DNA of 64,000 nucleotides from Adiantum capillus-veneris. Taxonomy: Eukaryota; Streptophyta; Polypodiopsida; Polypodiales; Pteridaceae. Below the pieces are notes generated by a model. That model saw only the letters and a program-made list of their open reading frames with translations. It searched no databases and was not told where the DNA came from. Positions 11,373 through 22,230 of this stretch are shown here, in pieces (within the stretch, counting starts at the first letter, position 1; each line of letters opens with the position of its first letter). Location of the stretch: positions 62,400,248 through 62,464,247 of the forward strand of contig CM043944.1 in assembly GCA_014529385.2 (NCBI GenBank), read 5' to 3'. The position numbers and the translations under genes are program-made.

Positions 11373-14300
11373 TCATTCATGATCAGCAGCAGCAAAGAGA
11401 GATATGAGACTCGATGCATCACAGGTATCCTCATCCCTCACCAACACTGCTTGATCCACAGACAGCTCATCTTGCTCCACCATCATCAATCTAGCATGAT
11501 ACAATTTAAGACGCAACCCATTTACCCTTGACTTATGTAGAACACCATCCAGGTTAGCCAGTTGATATGTGCCATTTGGAAAACACTCCACTACCTTGAA
11601 AAAGCCTTCCCACTTAATTTGAAACTTGTTTTGGAAGGTGTTGTCCAGCTTACTGTTGTAGCGCAAAACCAAGTCATGTTTCTTGATACCCTTACTTTTA
11701 ACCTTTTCATTTATCTTTGCCAAAGCCTTATCCTGCATCTGCCCATAATGCTCCAATGCACTCATCCTATCCAACTGAACCTCTTGTAGTTGTAAGAGCC
11801 TCTCTTTGAATGCATCACTAGGCGACCCAAGCAACTTCTCTAACATCTTGACCGCAGGCAACTCTACCTCCACAGGCAATAGTGCTTCCTTTCCATACAC
11901 CAAATGAAATGGAGTAAACCCTGTACCTGTCTTCACCGAAGTACGGTAAGCCCATAATGCACCAGGCAATTCCAAATCCCAATTCTTTCCTTGGTGCTCT
12001 GTCACTTTCGAAAGAATCTGTACCAACTCACCATTGAATCTTTCATTTAAGCCATTACACTATGGGTAATAAGGAGTGGTATGATGGTGCCTAATCTTCA
12101 TCTTTGTGCATAAGAAGTCTAGCAGTTTAGCTCTAAATCCTGGCCCCTTATCTGAAAGTAGCTCTAATGGCACCCCAAACTTGCAACATATTTCATCATA
12201 CACAAATTTTGCCACATCCTTTGCAGTGATCTATTTTACTGCTATAGCCTCTGCCCATCTAGAGAGATAGTCCACTGCCGTCAAGATATAGCTTTTGCCC
12301 CTGCTTGTGATAGGTAACGGGCCTATTGCATCAATCCCCCACTTTTCAAACACATCAAACGCCATAATGGTTTTTCGTAGCTCTAGCTTCAACACTGTCT
12401 TCCCAAACGCTTGACACCTATTGCAAGACCTACACCAATGGTGAACATCCTTGTGCAAACTAGGCCATACATACCCCTCTTGCAAAATCTTATGCAAGGT
12501 GATCTTTAGAGCAAAATGGCCACCACATGCGCCTTCATGATTCTCTTCCAACACTCTGTAAAGCTCCTCCTGCCAAGGTACACGTCTCAACACGAGATCA
12601 GCCCCTTTCATGTATAAGACATCACCAATCAATTTGTACCTGTATGCTCTACGCACAAAGCCATACTTCTTAGACTTCTGAATCTCCTTTGGAATGATTC
12701 CTGTTAGCAAAAACTCCTCTTCTTGAGCCAAACTTTCCCGGCCATGATAAAGAGGTAAATTGGTCCTCAACACGAATAGCTCCCCAATCATGCCTTGAGC
12801 TGCTTCATGTGCCTCTCCATTTAGAGCACGTTCAATGTGTCTGATGCTCCATGCTTCAAACTTTTTTAACAGGCCTTTAATTCTGAAGCACATTTCCTTC
12901 AATGAGGTGTTCTTGCTCTTCCACACACCCAGCACTTGCTTCACCACTAACAAGGCATCACCTTTTATGCTCAACCTTCGAACCCCATGCTTCAAAAAAA
13001 TGTGTAATCCGGATTCCAATGTAGCATATTCAGCCTCATTGTTACTATGCGCATCCAATTTGAACCCTCTCTTGCATACTAGCTTCCCCTCTGGATCATA
13101 AAGTGCTATACCCCCTGAAGCTGCATCGTGGCTCTTCCTGTATGAACCATCAAAGAACAACACATGTGCATTGCTGATCTGTGGCACTTCTTCAACTACC
13201 TTTCTCACCACCTCTTCCTTAACAATAAGGGGATTCTCCTTGTAGGTCAACAAATCAGCTAGGGTAGCCCTTGTACTATCTTCCACTAGAAAAGAGAAGT
13301 CAAACTCTTGCAGCTAAATTACCCCTTTCTTCACCACATTTGACATGTTAGTACCATTAATTAACTGTGGCAAAAAGGCATAACTCGTCAAGAAAACAAA
13401 AGGCCGTGGTAGCAAGTAATGACGAAATCGTCGACAAGCAAATATTACACTGGCCATCACTAGCTCTACTTCGGATAACTTTCTCTCCGCTACCAACTTC
13501 ACTCGGCTTGCACAATACACTGGCCTCATATAATGGCTGCCCTTCCCCTTTTGCAATACCATGGCTCCAATGGCATCATCCCCTACTGATGGATTTACAT
13601 AAAAAACTTTCTCCCAATCAGGAGCTTGCATGGCTGACAACCCCCCTAACACCTCTTTCACCTCTTGAAACACTTCTTCACACTTGTCATCCCATTGCAA
13701 TGGATCATGCTTTGCCACTTGTTGTAATGGATAAAGAAGCTGCGAAGACAATGGAATAAACCGTGCCATGTACTTCACTTTGTGTATAAAGGTTGCCAAT
13801 TGCTTCGTACTCATAGGTGATGGAAGAAGAATAATAGACTTCACCTTATCTGGATCAGCCTCAATGCCATTTTCTGACACCATATGGCCCAATAACTTCA
13901 CCCTTGGCTGTGCTAGATGACATTTCTTTGGATTTAGTTGTCCTCCACATTCATCATATCGAGCCAATACCATCTGCAGCTTCTCATGGTGATCAACCCT
14001 ACTGCTATGGACACAGAAGTCATCCATAAAAGCTTTAACACAACTACCAATGAATGGTTCCAACACCCAATTTGCTCTCTCTTGATAGAAGGAAGGTCCA
14101 TTTGACAACCCAAATGGCAATACTGTGTAGCAATAGCAGCCCCATGGCGTAATAAAAGTTGTCTTTGTGCGGTCTTTAAGAGCAATCTTCAATTGGAAAT
14201 AGCCTGAAAAACCATCACACACACTGTACCTCTCATAACCTGCCACTGAATCCAAGATCTGATCGATGAATGGAAGAGGATATGGGTTCTTCTTAGTGGC

Positions 14301-16724
14301 TGCGTTTAAGGGTTTAAAATCCACACAAATTCTCCACTTCCCATCCTTCTTTGGACTGACTACAACTGGACTCACCCATTCTGTGGTCTCCACTGGAACT
14401 ATGAACCCTGCCTTCAATAACTTGTCCACCTCTACCCGCAAGGCTTCCATTTGCTCTTGACCCATCCTTCTTAGCCTTTGCCGCACTGGCTTAGCACCTT
14501 CTTTCAGCTCTATATGCATCTCTTCACCCTTGAACCCTCTGATCTCTTCATATGAAGTAATGAACAAATCAGGAAAACTAGCCAGCATATGCAAAAATAT
14601 ATCCTTCTCCATAGCTGAGAGGTCTCCACTAATCATTTGCGTCATTAATTCCTGTTTCTTTGAAAACTCAACCTTGGTTTGCATCAGCCCTTCAATCACT
14701 TCATAAGGCCCTTCACTTTCATCTTCAACCTCATTCGCAAATGCAACTAAACCAATCTCCTGGATTTCTTTGTCCATCAAAAGAAATGCAACATCAACAT
14801 CCTCATCACTGCTGGTAGTGCTATCACTGTCCTCATCTGTCACCGTGGAAGAGTCTTCATCACTAGACTCATCCTCATCTTCATAAAGCTCCCCTAATCG
14901 TTTCCTTGTGTCCATATTATAAAGCTTCTTGGTACCTGTCTTTCCATAGAGGCTAATCGTACCATGTCGCCAATCTTGAACAGCTCCCACTGCACGTAAC
15001 CATGGTCTTCCCAGTATAATAGGATATGCTCCCAACCCTGCTGGCATCACATGAAAATCAACCACTGCCTTTGCATCATATGCCTCCACTTCTAAGCTCT
15101 TTACAACACCTAAGCATTTTACTTTTTGATGGTTTGCCAATCTGATCCGAAACCCTGACACCCCAGCCACTGTGAGACCCATCTTCTCAACGCATGAGTG
15201 TGTTATGACGCATATTTGGGCTCCGCCATCCACATAACCTTGTCCCAAATTTTTCCTTTTATGACACACATCTACTATTGGACAAATGTCTGGTAGCTCG
15301 TCCATTGCCAACACCTTCACTGAACCTCTCTCTGGCTCTTTCTCCATTGGGTTAACCATCCTCTTCCACTGTCGCTTTAGCTTAGGCACCATCTCTATAA
15401 GCTGCCCAAAAGTAACATTTGCCTTCCTGCTCGTCAGATCCTCCTTCAAGTCATAGCTTAATTGCACATCCCCTAGTGGAAAATCTGAAACATGAAACTT
15501 TCGACGAGCTCTCCTTTTCCTCTTGGCCTTGACATCCTCGCCTTCATGGCTCTTTCCTTTCTTCTTACTAGGACCTGGGGCACTTCTTCCTTCCTTATCC
15601 TCTGTGGTCCTCTTCCCAATAGGCATCACTAATGTATCCTCTAGCTTTAATGCCTTCTCCAAGGTGACTACACTTAGCACTTTTGTCTTTCCCTTTTCCT
15701 CCTGGGTTAATCCGCTGGTTCCTTCATCTCCCTTAATTTCTATGCCATAATCATTTGACCTAGTTAGCACCTGTCTTGGCAATGGATACATGTCTCCCCC
15801 CATCCTTGGTGGCTTATCACATTGCGGGCTGATGTGACCCAACTCTCCACAATTATAACATGTGGGCGTCTGCCTCCAAAACCTACCATTGCTTTGTCCA
15901 ACACCATTCCTAGGCCTTTCTTCACCTCCTAGCTGATTTGCAAACCTCCCTCGACCTCGATTATTTCCCACTTGACCTAGCATGTTTAGGCTGAGATTCT
16001 TCATCAAATCAACCACTTGCCTCATGTCTTGCCTTAGGCCATCATCTTGCATTGCTGTAGTGACCACTGCTGGCATAACCTGAGTAGTAACAGGAACCAC
16101 TGGTTCATGATGAATCCCTGACATGCGCCCTTGTAAAGACTCTATAGGCTGAAATTCAGACCTCATTGGCAAAGACTCCACCCCTAACTGGCTCATTTTC
16201 CTCAGCTTCCACTCTTTGTTCCTTGCTACCTCTAGTGCATCTTCATATGTCCTAGGCTTCTTTAGCTCCACTCTCCAACGTATATTCTCCCAAAGACTAG
16301 CCAAGAACCTGTCCTTCTTCATCATGTCAGGCGGGGGTACCTGTGGTGCTAAAGCCTTGCACATTCGCTCCCATGCCAATGAAAACTTACGTATGTACGC
16401 ATCTACTGGCTCACCTTCCTTCTGCACCAAACCTTGTACTTCTTGCCACACTTTGTCAGGATCTTCTATCTTCACAAACTCCACTTCCAATCCATGCCTT
16501 AGATTGTCCCAACTCAATCTTATAGGTGGATCTGCTGCACGCAACTCCTCTTCAAATGCCTTGGACCAAACTCGTGCATCACTCTTCAAACAAATTTGGA
16601 GAAGGCGTAACATTTGCGTAGGGTCATGAATCTGGTTGCTAATGCAGGCAACCTCCATCTTTTCCAAAAACTCTTCCACATCTTCATCACTTCTTCCATG
16701 AAACTCCGGATAAGAGAAAGCCAT
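11373..16724 (-). pseudogene. GYP-B gag-pro-pol, one frame with three TAG stops
   Basis: From the ATG at 16724 ('MAFSYPEFHGRSDED') a single frame runs to 11373. It carries gag, a CCHC knuckle ('CYNCGELGHISPQC'), protease ('YVDGGAQICV'), RT with 'FMDDFCVH', gypsy RNase H ('DDAIGAMVLQKG'), a second RNase H ('LFFDGSYRKSHDAASGG', 'NNEAEYATL') and integrase (H2C2 'HHWCRSCNRC', 'WGIDAIGPL', 'SDKGPGF'). It is interrupted only by three in-frame TAG codons at 13314-13316 (before 'LQEF'), 12231-12233 (before 'ITAKD') and 12060-12062 (between 'YYP' and 'CNG', where relatives have Gln). No frameshift was seen. Unlike GYP-A, there is no stop between gag-pro and RT. Confidence 0.9.
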
Positions 16725-16826
16725 GGCTACCCAAATTATGATGCTTTGAGAACCCTTTCGAACACACGTGCAAGAACCCAAAACTTTTCACTACCCAATC
16801 CCTAGAAACTTCAATGGAGCTCAGCT

Positions 16827-17045
16827 TTAGATAAGGACAAACACATGCACATCAAATGAGTTTTCGTAGTTGATCATTGGAATTACAACAGGCAAAGGAC
16901 ATTCCAGGATCTCTCTCAATCTTCTTGGCCCAAACATAAAGACTATGCGCTGCTGGAAAAAGATCTTCTTGGACACATGAACATTAATCTGAATTTTTTG
17001 AGTTAAATGAAAAGGAGTGAACTGAGGGCCATTTTGATCATCCAT
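16827..17045 (-). CDS. GYP-B leader ORF, 72 aa, conserved, unknown function
   Basis: The ATG at 17045 opens a 72-codon frame ending 102 nt before the gag ATG. It aligns without gaps to the GYP-D leader ORF (about 31 of 70 residues identical). Shared blocks are the start M-D-x-x-N-x-P, 'QQ[RK]IVF.FG', 'L.EIL..P.P' and the end 'SFDV..F'. The GYP-A copy keeps 13 of these positions. The protein is hydrophobic towards its C-terminus with regular Val/Ile/Phe spacing, more like a small beta-rich fold than a clear membrane helix. No signal peptide, cysteine finger or catalytic motif is visible. The small ATG is preferred over upstream near-cognate starts because all three families share it. I do not recognise the family. 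Confidence 0.8.
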   Translation of the reverse strand: MDDQNGPQFTPFHLTQKIQINVHVSKKIFFQQRIVFMFGPRRLREILECPLPVVIPMINYENSFDVHVFVLI

Positions 17046-17753
17046 TAAAGCCAACCATGAAGCTCCCAAGAAAGCACAACTGTCTTATCCTCTGATTTTG
17101 CCAAGATTTCAGTAGAATAACAGCATAAATGGCTCAAAATACCAAAAAACCAGCCATCATAACTTGGGAAAATTTCGACAGAGTTTCCCCAGAAGTAGAG
17201 CAGTAGGAACCCAAAATATAGACTGTCTATGTATGCATAAACTGTCAACAATAGAACCCGAGCATCAAGTAGGACTCACTAGTACATAGCCTATGGCGAG
17301 GTCACAAAAAGGGTGCTCCAGCTACCTGTATCACGGAAAGGATCTCCACATTTGAGAATCCCCCAGCTCAATAAAAACCTCATGCTATCGACCCTCACAC
17401 GAAGGCTAATGCAAATCGCGTATAGTCAAGTCTCAGAAATGACTATCTTCCAGACCAAGTCTCAGAAATGGCCGGGACTGCCAAATACAACCAAGTATGG
17501 CTCCACAAATGCGTACAATGGCAGTTTCCACAAGTAACGTACAATTCAGGAGACAATGCGCTCAAATAGGCGCCAAGTGATGCATTCCCACAACAACTGC
17601 AAGTGACATCACTGCTAGTATATCACTGTACTCCAGCTACCTGTACCTGTACCTGTACCTGTACCTGTAACCGTAACCTGTAACCTGTAATCTGCAACGT
17701 GTAACCCCGAATCTCGAAGCTTGAAGCTCGACGCAGAAGGTACTCGAAGAAGA
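17046..17753 (-). other. GYP-B untranslated leader with short repeat
   Basis: This lies between the PBS and the leader ORF. I see no conserved coding frame. At 17638-17690 a CTGTAC/CTGTAAC-type tandem repeat (five CTGTAC units then variants) sits about 65 bp from the PBS. Confidence 0.6.
17638..17690. repeat. Hexamer tandem repeat in GYP-B leader
   Basis: CTGTAC repeated about five times and degenerating into CTGTAAC units. It makes spurious Tyr-Arg repeats on the minus strand, which are not a gene. Confidence 0.9.
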
Positions 17754-17771
17754 TCCTCCGTGGGGGCGCCA
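17754..17771 (-). promoter_or_regulatory. Primer binding site of GYP-B
   Basis: The minus strand reads TGGCGCCCCCACGGAGGA, 6 nt inside the 5' LTR. It starts with TGG, the complement of a tRNA CCA end, and differs from the GYP-A PBS at two of 18 positions. I cannot name the tRNA with confidence. Confidence 0.8.
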
Positions 17772-17777
17772 AAAGAA

Positions 17778-18925
17778 TGTGAGCGGGATGAAAACACACA
17801 CAGCGCCTCTATAACGACCCGACACACACTCTTGGAATGATACACACACACACGCTATGGGGCACCACTCGGCTTACACAACACACCTGGCCGAGACAGG
17901 GAACACACCTTTGGAGTGAGAGGAGAGAGACTATCTACTTGCCCACTCCACACAGACACACACACACACACACACACACACCCAAAAAACTCAGCTCAAA
18001 AGAGGAGAAATTTTGATGTTTAGTTACAATTGAGCTTGGGCCAACACCAATGGGGCAAATAGCTCACACAATATGGGTAAAATAAGCCAGATACAATCAC
18101 AAACTAGAGCAGAAACTTCGCTCATAGGAGAAACTTACACAGAAAAACAGCAGAAAAAGAGTGAGGAATTTGGCAAAATGGACAGCGCCATCGCGTCCGG
18201 AACGGCCCAAAACCCAAGTCTACAATGTCAAAGTGCTCAAATCCGACCTCGGATGAGCAGTTTACGGCCAAAACAGGCTCCAAAAACCCAAAAAACACAG
18301 CTGCGGCTGTTCCTCCTCTCTTCTCCACGTCTTTTCTGGTCTTCTCTCTGTTTTTTCAGTTCCCACACTTAGCTTTATTAGTTGGGCACCCTTGGCCTTT
18401 TAGATGACCTCAAACGGACCCCGAACAGGCCAAAAACTGACCTCGCAGTGCATAGTTGTCACCTTTTTTGCATCATCCACACACCTGGCACTCATTTCTT
18501 TTCAATAATGCGTCTCGCCACCACGTGAAGTGGCCCCAAAAAGTGGTCCTAATGATGACCTTTCTGCATAATTCTCACGAGAAAACACCCACGTTGTGTC
18601 CGTCCTCATCCGCGTGCAAATATTGACCTCGTTCGCCCTCCTGACGCCACTAGATGCCATCTGACGCACCTGCTGACCTCACGTCGTCGGCCCGCGGATA
18701 GCTTCCTCGAGAAGTTTTACGCGCTATAAACTCCTCATTATTGTAGAAAAACACAGTGGTATTGATAATAGTGAAAATCGCTGCACTATGTACATGCTGT
18801 CCTACCTGTACACATGTGGGCCCCACGTAACCACCTGGCTCTGGAAAATGGGCAATTCCTTATTTGATGCACCATGCATGTGTATGTACATATGCGCAAT
18901 CCCTTGCTCCAAAAAACTCCTGACA
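17778..18925 (-). repeat. 5' LTR of GYP-B
   Basis: A 1148-bp LTR starting TGTGAGCGGG and ending CTCCTGACA, matching 10177-11344. It abuts the ACGT target duplication at 18926-18929. Confidence 0.95.
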
Positions 18926-19023
18926 ACGTGCTGGTAGTGAGCCTTCAAATCCAATATTACCTTGATTGAGCGTACACATGTTCGTATGTGCGATCTGTCT
19001 TGAGGTAGGTTGTACTGATTCAT
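18926..19023 (-). pseudogene. GYP-A leader ORF, 5' half (split by GYP-B)
   Basis: The ATG at 19023 opens with the M-N-x-x-N-x-P motif of the conserved gypsy leader ORF. It runs 32 codons plus two bases to the ACGT duplication at 18926, then enters the GYP-B LTR. The rest is at 10052-10176. The start lies 17 nt after the stop of the preceding small ORF (19041), so the leader is compactly packed. Confidence 0.8.
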
Positions 19024-19040
19024 GTGAAACTTAGAGGTGC

Positions 19041-19265
19041 TTAGTCACTGTCAAAGGTTGTGGGAGAGGGTGGTGTTCTTTCCTGAAACAAACTCAGTAG
19101 ATCCCTAGTTTCTCTAGTGAGAGTGTGAGCCAATGATTCCGTTATCTGTGCTGCAGCATCAGGTGCGACTTGAAAACTGACTGTGATAATTACCTCGGTG
19201 ACTTGAGTTACCCGATTCTCAAAGTAGAATAGTGTTGATTCTCTATTGTGTAGAGCTCCTTCCAT
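19041..19265 (-). CDS. GYP-A second leader ORF, 74 aa, unknown
   Basis: The ATG at 19265 opens a 74-codon frame ending 17 nt before the third leader ORF. It overlaps the end of the first leader ORF by 23 nt. The middle ('VTQVTEVIITVSFQV') is hydrophobic and the end is polar. No relative of it was seen in GYP-B or GYP-D. It may be real, given the tight packing, or chance. Confidence 0.35.
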   Translation of the reverse strand: MEGALHNRESTLFYFENRVTQVTEVIITVSFQVAPDAAAQITESLAHTLTRETRDLLSLFQERTPPSPTTFDSD

Positions 19266-19506
19266 TTTGTTGTTGTGGGTTGGTTGTAGGTTGCGGACAT
19301 GGTTTCGACCTTCTCCTTCTTCTTCTTGGCACTTGGCCTATGTATATCCACTGGGTTTGGCGTGTTGGTTGACTCTCCCACTGCAAATCGATTACCGTTA
19401 TGCCTGGCACTCGAGCTTCGATGGAGATGCGGAGTTCGTCTAGTTGTGCTTGGAGCTCTTCTTCTTCTGTCATCCAATTAGCAAATCCTGCTAGCCATTC
19501 ATCCAT
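19243..19506 (-). CDS. GYP-A first leader ORF, 87 aa, unknown
   Basis: The ATG at 19506 is 53 nt after the PBS, so it is the first AUG-type start inside the element. The N-terminal half is acidic and predicted helical ('MTEEEELQAQLDEL'). The C-terminal half has a run of six arginines and is Gln/Pro-rich, a pattern that could bind nucleic acid. No counterpart is seen in GYP-B or GYP-D. Coding status is uncertain. Confidence 0.35.
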   Translation of the reverse strand: MDEWLAGFANWMTEEEELQAQLDELRISIEARVPGITVIDLQWESQPTRQTQWIYIGQVPRRRRRRSKPCPQPTTNPQQQNGRSSTQ

Positions 19507-19559
19507 TCACAATAGTTTAGGGGTTTCAGTCTTGTAAACTGAAGGGTTTCATGAAAAGA

Positions 19560-19577
19560 TCCTCAGTGGGGGCACCA
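19560..19577 (-). promoter_or_regulatory. Primer binding site of GYP-A
   Basis: The minus strand reads TGGTGCCCCCACTGAGGA, two nt from the end of the 5' LTR. It starts with TGG and nearly matches the GYP-B PBS. Confidence 0.85.
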
Positions 19578-19579
19578 AA

Positions 19580-19785
19580 TGACGGGAGCAAAGCGAACCC
19601 CGAACCCCGACGGCCTCTAAAACACCTGGGACCGAATGGCGCGCCTCGAGCCTGTCATGGTAAAGCAAACAGGGGGCACCACCTAGCTTCAGCGGCTAGG
19701 ACGCAAACAACACACCACCATAACAAAGTTTTCATCCAAGAGAGATGGATGCTTGGGAGTAATGATGAAGAGGAAAGGGAATGAG

Positions 19786-19852
<67 letters not shown>

Positions 19853-21166
19853 GGGAGGGGGTGTAGCGGCTTAGTACTTAGGCACCACAAAAGAATGGCG
19901 AATCCGCACACCCTTCACACATACACAAGCTCACTCCAAACACAAGACTAGGTGGCGATTCCGCACACCTCACATGGGCAAAACATTGCAAGAAAACATA
20001 CTCACAAAACCTCAAGTTTTATTTAGAGAATAAGGCGATGAAATGGGGAGCATAGGGTAGGGGAATGAGAAGGGAGAGCGTGGTAGAGCACATGGCGGAT
20101 AGGTGGGAGTTGATGGCGAAGACTCGCACGAGGGTTATGGCCATCATCCTTCATTTAGTTGCCCTTCATCTTCCATAGCCCAAGGGTGTAGAGGTCATGC
20201 TCAAGACGAGCATGGTGATTGCGGTGATGGTGATGGTGTGGGTGTGTGTGTGCACTAGGCACACACAGTGCATAGTGTACTCTTTGGTGATGGTGTGTGT
20301 TCTTAGTGTGATGGTGACCCCTCTTTATATAGGGGAGGAGGGGGGAGAAATTCTAGAATTTAGAAATGAGGAAATCATTATCTACATAGGCCATGTGACT
20401 GTGGGCCCCACTTGTCTGGCTGTGTGTATATGTGCCAGAACAGCAGTCTCATGAGAGAGAGACTAAGAGAGAGAGATGGGTTGATGAAAAAAAGTGAGAG
20501 GTGACATGGAGAATAAAGTAATTACAAGAGGGGAGAGAGGGGAGTGTGTTCAAAGGTGAATCTGTGTGCAGATGTGTGTGAACACAAGAAAAATCAGGTA
20601 ACCATCGGGTGGGGATGGGTCTGTGGGCACCTTTTTCAGTGAAACTGAGTGTGTGTGAGTGTGGGGGAGGTTATTTAGCTACAAGACAAGATACATGGCG
20701 CCCTTTAGAGAGAGAGAGGGGGGTATTTGGGTCATGGGATATGATAGGAGAGAGAAAGAGGGGGTGGGGTATACTATTTTGGAAGATAGGGTAAGTTGCA
20801 TGTGAGTTAGGGTGCATTATTGGTGAGTTATAATGCATTATTGGTGAGAGGTGGGGTAGCTTGAGGAGAGAGAGAAAGGAGAAAGGACAAGGGGAAGAGA
20901 GAGGGGGTTGACCTTTTGAGTGGAGGAGAGGAAAAAGGACACCCGGTGGGGCAACAGTGAAGAAAAAAGAGGCAAGGTGGGGATGGGCTACCCCGCAGGC
21001 ATGAGGTGGCTTATTTTACCTTTCTTATATATTTACATAATCGTACTTTATTTTTTTCTTACTTTTTCCAATGCCTTTTATCACTCCCTCCCTAAGACAG
21101 GGTTTTCATGGGGTGGGGACGAGAGAAGAGGGGTATGGGAGCTTGGCTTGTGAAAAGCCCCCATCA
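19580..21166 (-). repeat. 5' LTR of GYP-A
   Basis: A 1587-bp LTR whose transcription would run leftwards. A TATA-like box on the minus strand lies at about 20323-20331 ('tatataaag'). The (GA)n run is at 19790-19849. The CTAG target duplication follows at 21167-21170. Confidence 0.95.
20323..20331 (-). promoter_or_regulatory. Putative TATA box of GYP-A promoter
   Basis: On the minus strand TATATAAAG sits in a GC/purine-rich setting well inside the LTR, where the U3/R boundary is expected. The same box is kept in the other LTR. No start-site data are available. Confidence 0.5.
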
Positions 21167-21170
21167 CTAG

Positions 21171-21986
21171 ACACAACCAAATCATAACAATTTGATGCAT
21201 AAGATGCATGGCGAGAACCGGAACGAGTACGCCTAGAGAAAGGTGCATCCAATTTTTTGTCACACAAAGTATGCACCAACCATTCAGGCATACCTCTAGC
21301 CTGCTCATTCTCAGTCTTTTCCTCATCAAGTACATCATGTATATCTGCATCAGTAATAGGCTGATCTATAACATTTCAAAAAACCCATAGGTTGTACATT
21401 TGCCCCATTCAAATTTACATTCAAACTTCCACCACTGAAAAGAGGCAACAAAGTGTCATAAACGTCCTGTGAGCTTACATTACTGTCTCTAGTACATGAC
21501 AGCAAGGGCTAAAAAGAATCTTCAAACACAACATCCCATGAGACCAAGTTACGCTTTGTTTGCGGATGATACAACATGTAACTTATACTTTCAACACTAT
21601 AACCAACAAAAATACATTTGACAGCCTTATTATCCAAATTTTTTGTGTTGCATTTGTGGCACCAAGCATATGCCAAATAGCCAAAAGCATGCATGTGCTT
21701 AATAGAAGGCTTTCTATCATGCCATTCTTCATAAGGAGTCATAGATTGCAAATCTTTTGTAGGACACCCCTTAAGCACATAAGTGGCACACATGATGGCC
21801 TCAAGCCAAAACAAATGCGCCAAAGGTCGACTTTTGATCATAAATGATGTCATTTTTTATAGTGATCTATTTTTCCTCTCAAGAACACCATTTTGCTAAG
21901 GCGTATAAGGCACTATACATTGGTGTTTTACCCCACGAGTAGCCAGAATTGCATTAAATTCATGAGACATATACTCCCCCCCTCGA
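21171..21986 (-). pseudogene. COP1 middle part: integrase end and linker
   Basis: Minus-strand copia integrase core: 'FWLEAIMCATYVLKGCPTK', 'HAFGYLAYAW', 'KAVKCIFVGYS', then the linker to RT. It matches COP2 and COP3 with stops and substitutions. The conserved third catalytic Glu is present here in 'VLERKN' (near 21880), unlike COP2 and COP3. It is bounded by GYP-A on the left and COP2 on the right. Confidence 0.85.
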
Positions 21987-22213
21987 TGTTACCATATACA
22001 TGTGGTAGTGATGTGTGTGAACACACTAGGACCGCCGGGGTATTTTTTCCCTCTTTAGGAGGTTTTTTCCCCCGTGGATTGTATATACGCCCATCACTCT
22101 AGGGCTATCTATCTTTCCATTGCACACTAAGTAATACACTCTCTATTGTGTGCCTTGAGCTTCCTTCGTCTTCTCCAAGCTGTGTGCGTTTCTCTGCAAC
22201 CCTAATTCCAACA
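21987..22213 (+). repeat. 5' LTR of COP2
   Basis: 227 bp, TGTTACCATATACATG...ATTCCAACA. It contains a TATA-like 'gtatatac' at 22081-22088. It differs from the 3' LTR by about five substitutions, a 20-bp tandem duplication and a 4-bp indel. Confidence 0.95.
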
Positions 22214-22215
22214 AT

Positions 22216-22230
22216 TGGTATCAGAGCAGG
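22216..22230 (+). promoter_or_regulatory. Primer binding site of COP2 (initiator tRNA-Met type)
   Basis: TGGTATCAGAGCAGG lies two nt after the 5' LTR. TGGTATCAGAGC is the standard plant copia site complementary to the 3' end of initiator tRNA-Met (established knowledge). Confidence 0.93.

Larger units (their letters stand above)
10177..18925 (-). mobile_element. GYP-B: Ty3/gypsy (Tat-like) element inside GYP-A
   Basis: LTRs lie at 10177-11344 and 17778-18925 (start TGTGAGCGGG, end CTCCTGACA). The 4-bp target duplication ACGT is at 10173-10176 and 18926-18929. PBS at 17754-17771; PPT just right of 11344. Internal order is leader ORF, gag-pro-pol. The LTRs differ at about 15-18 sites by eye. 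It landed in the leader ORF of GYP-A. Its pol frame has three in-frame TAG codons, so it looks inactive. Confidence 0.95.
3091..21166 (-). mobile_element. GYP-A: Ty3/gypsy (Tat-like) element containing GYP-B
   Basis: The element has LTRs at 3091-4687 and 19580-21166, both starting TGACGGGAGC and ending CCCCCATCA. The 4-bp target duplication CTAG lies at 3087-3090 and 21167-21170. A PBS (19560-19577) and PPT (4688-4703) are in place. Removing GYP-B (8749 bp plus a 4-bp duplication) leaves about 9.3 kb. In element order it holds two small leader ORFs, a third 72-codon leader ORF (split by GYP-B), gag-pro and pol. The LTRs differ at roughly 15-20 positions by eye plus small indels, so the insertion is fairly recent. 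Confidence 0.95.

Noticed and set aside
17045-17251. Hydrophobic open frame just upstream of the GYP-B leader ORF
   Set aside because: It lacks an ATG at its start and has no counterpart in GYP-A or GYP-D.
10172-18930. A 5-bp target duplication for GYP-B (GACGT/ACGTG)
   Set aside because: The five-mers are offset by one base and not identical. Only ACGT is shared, and 4 bp restores the leader frame.
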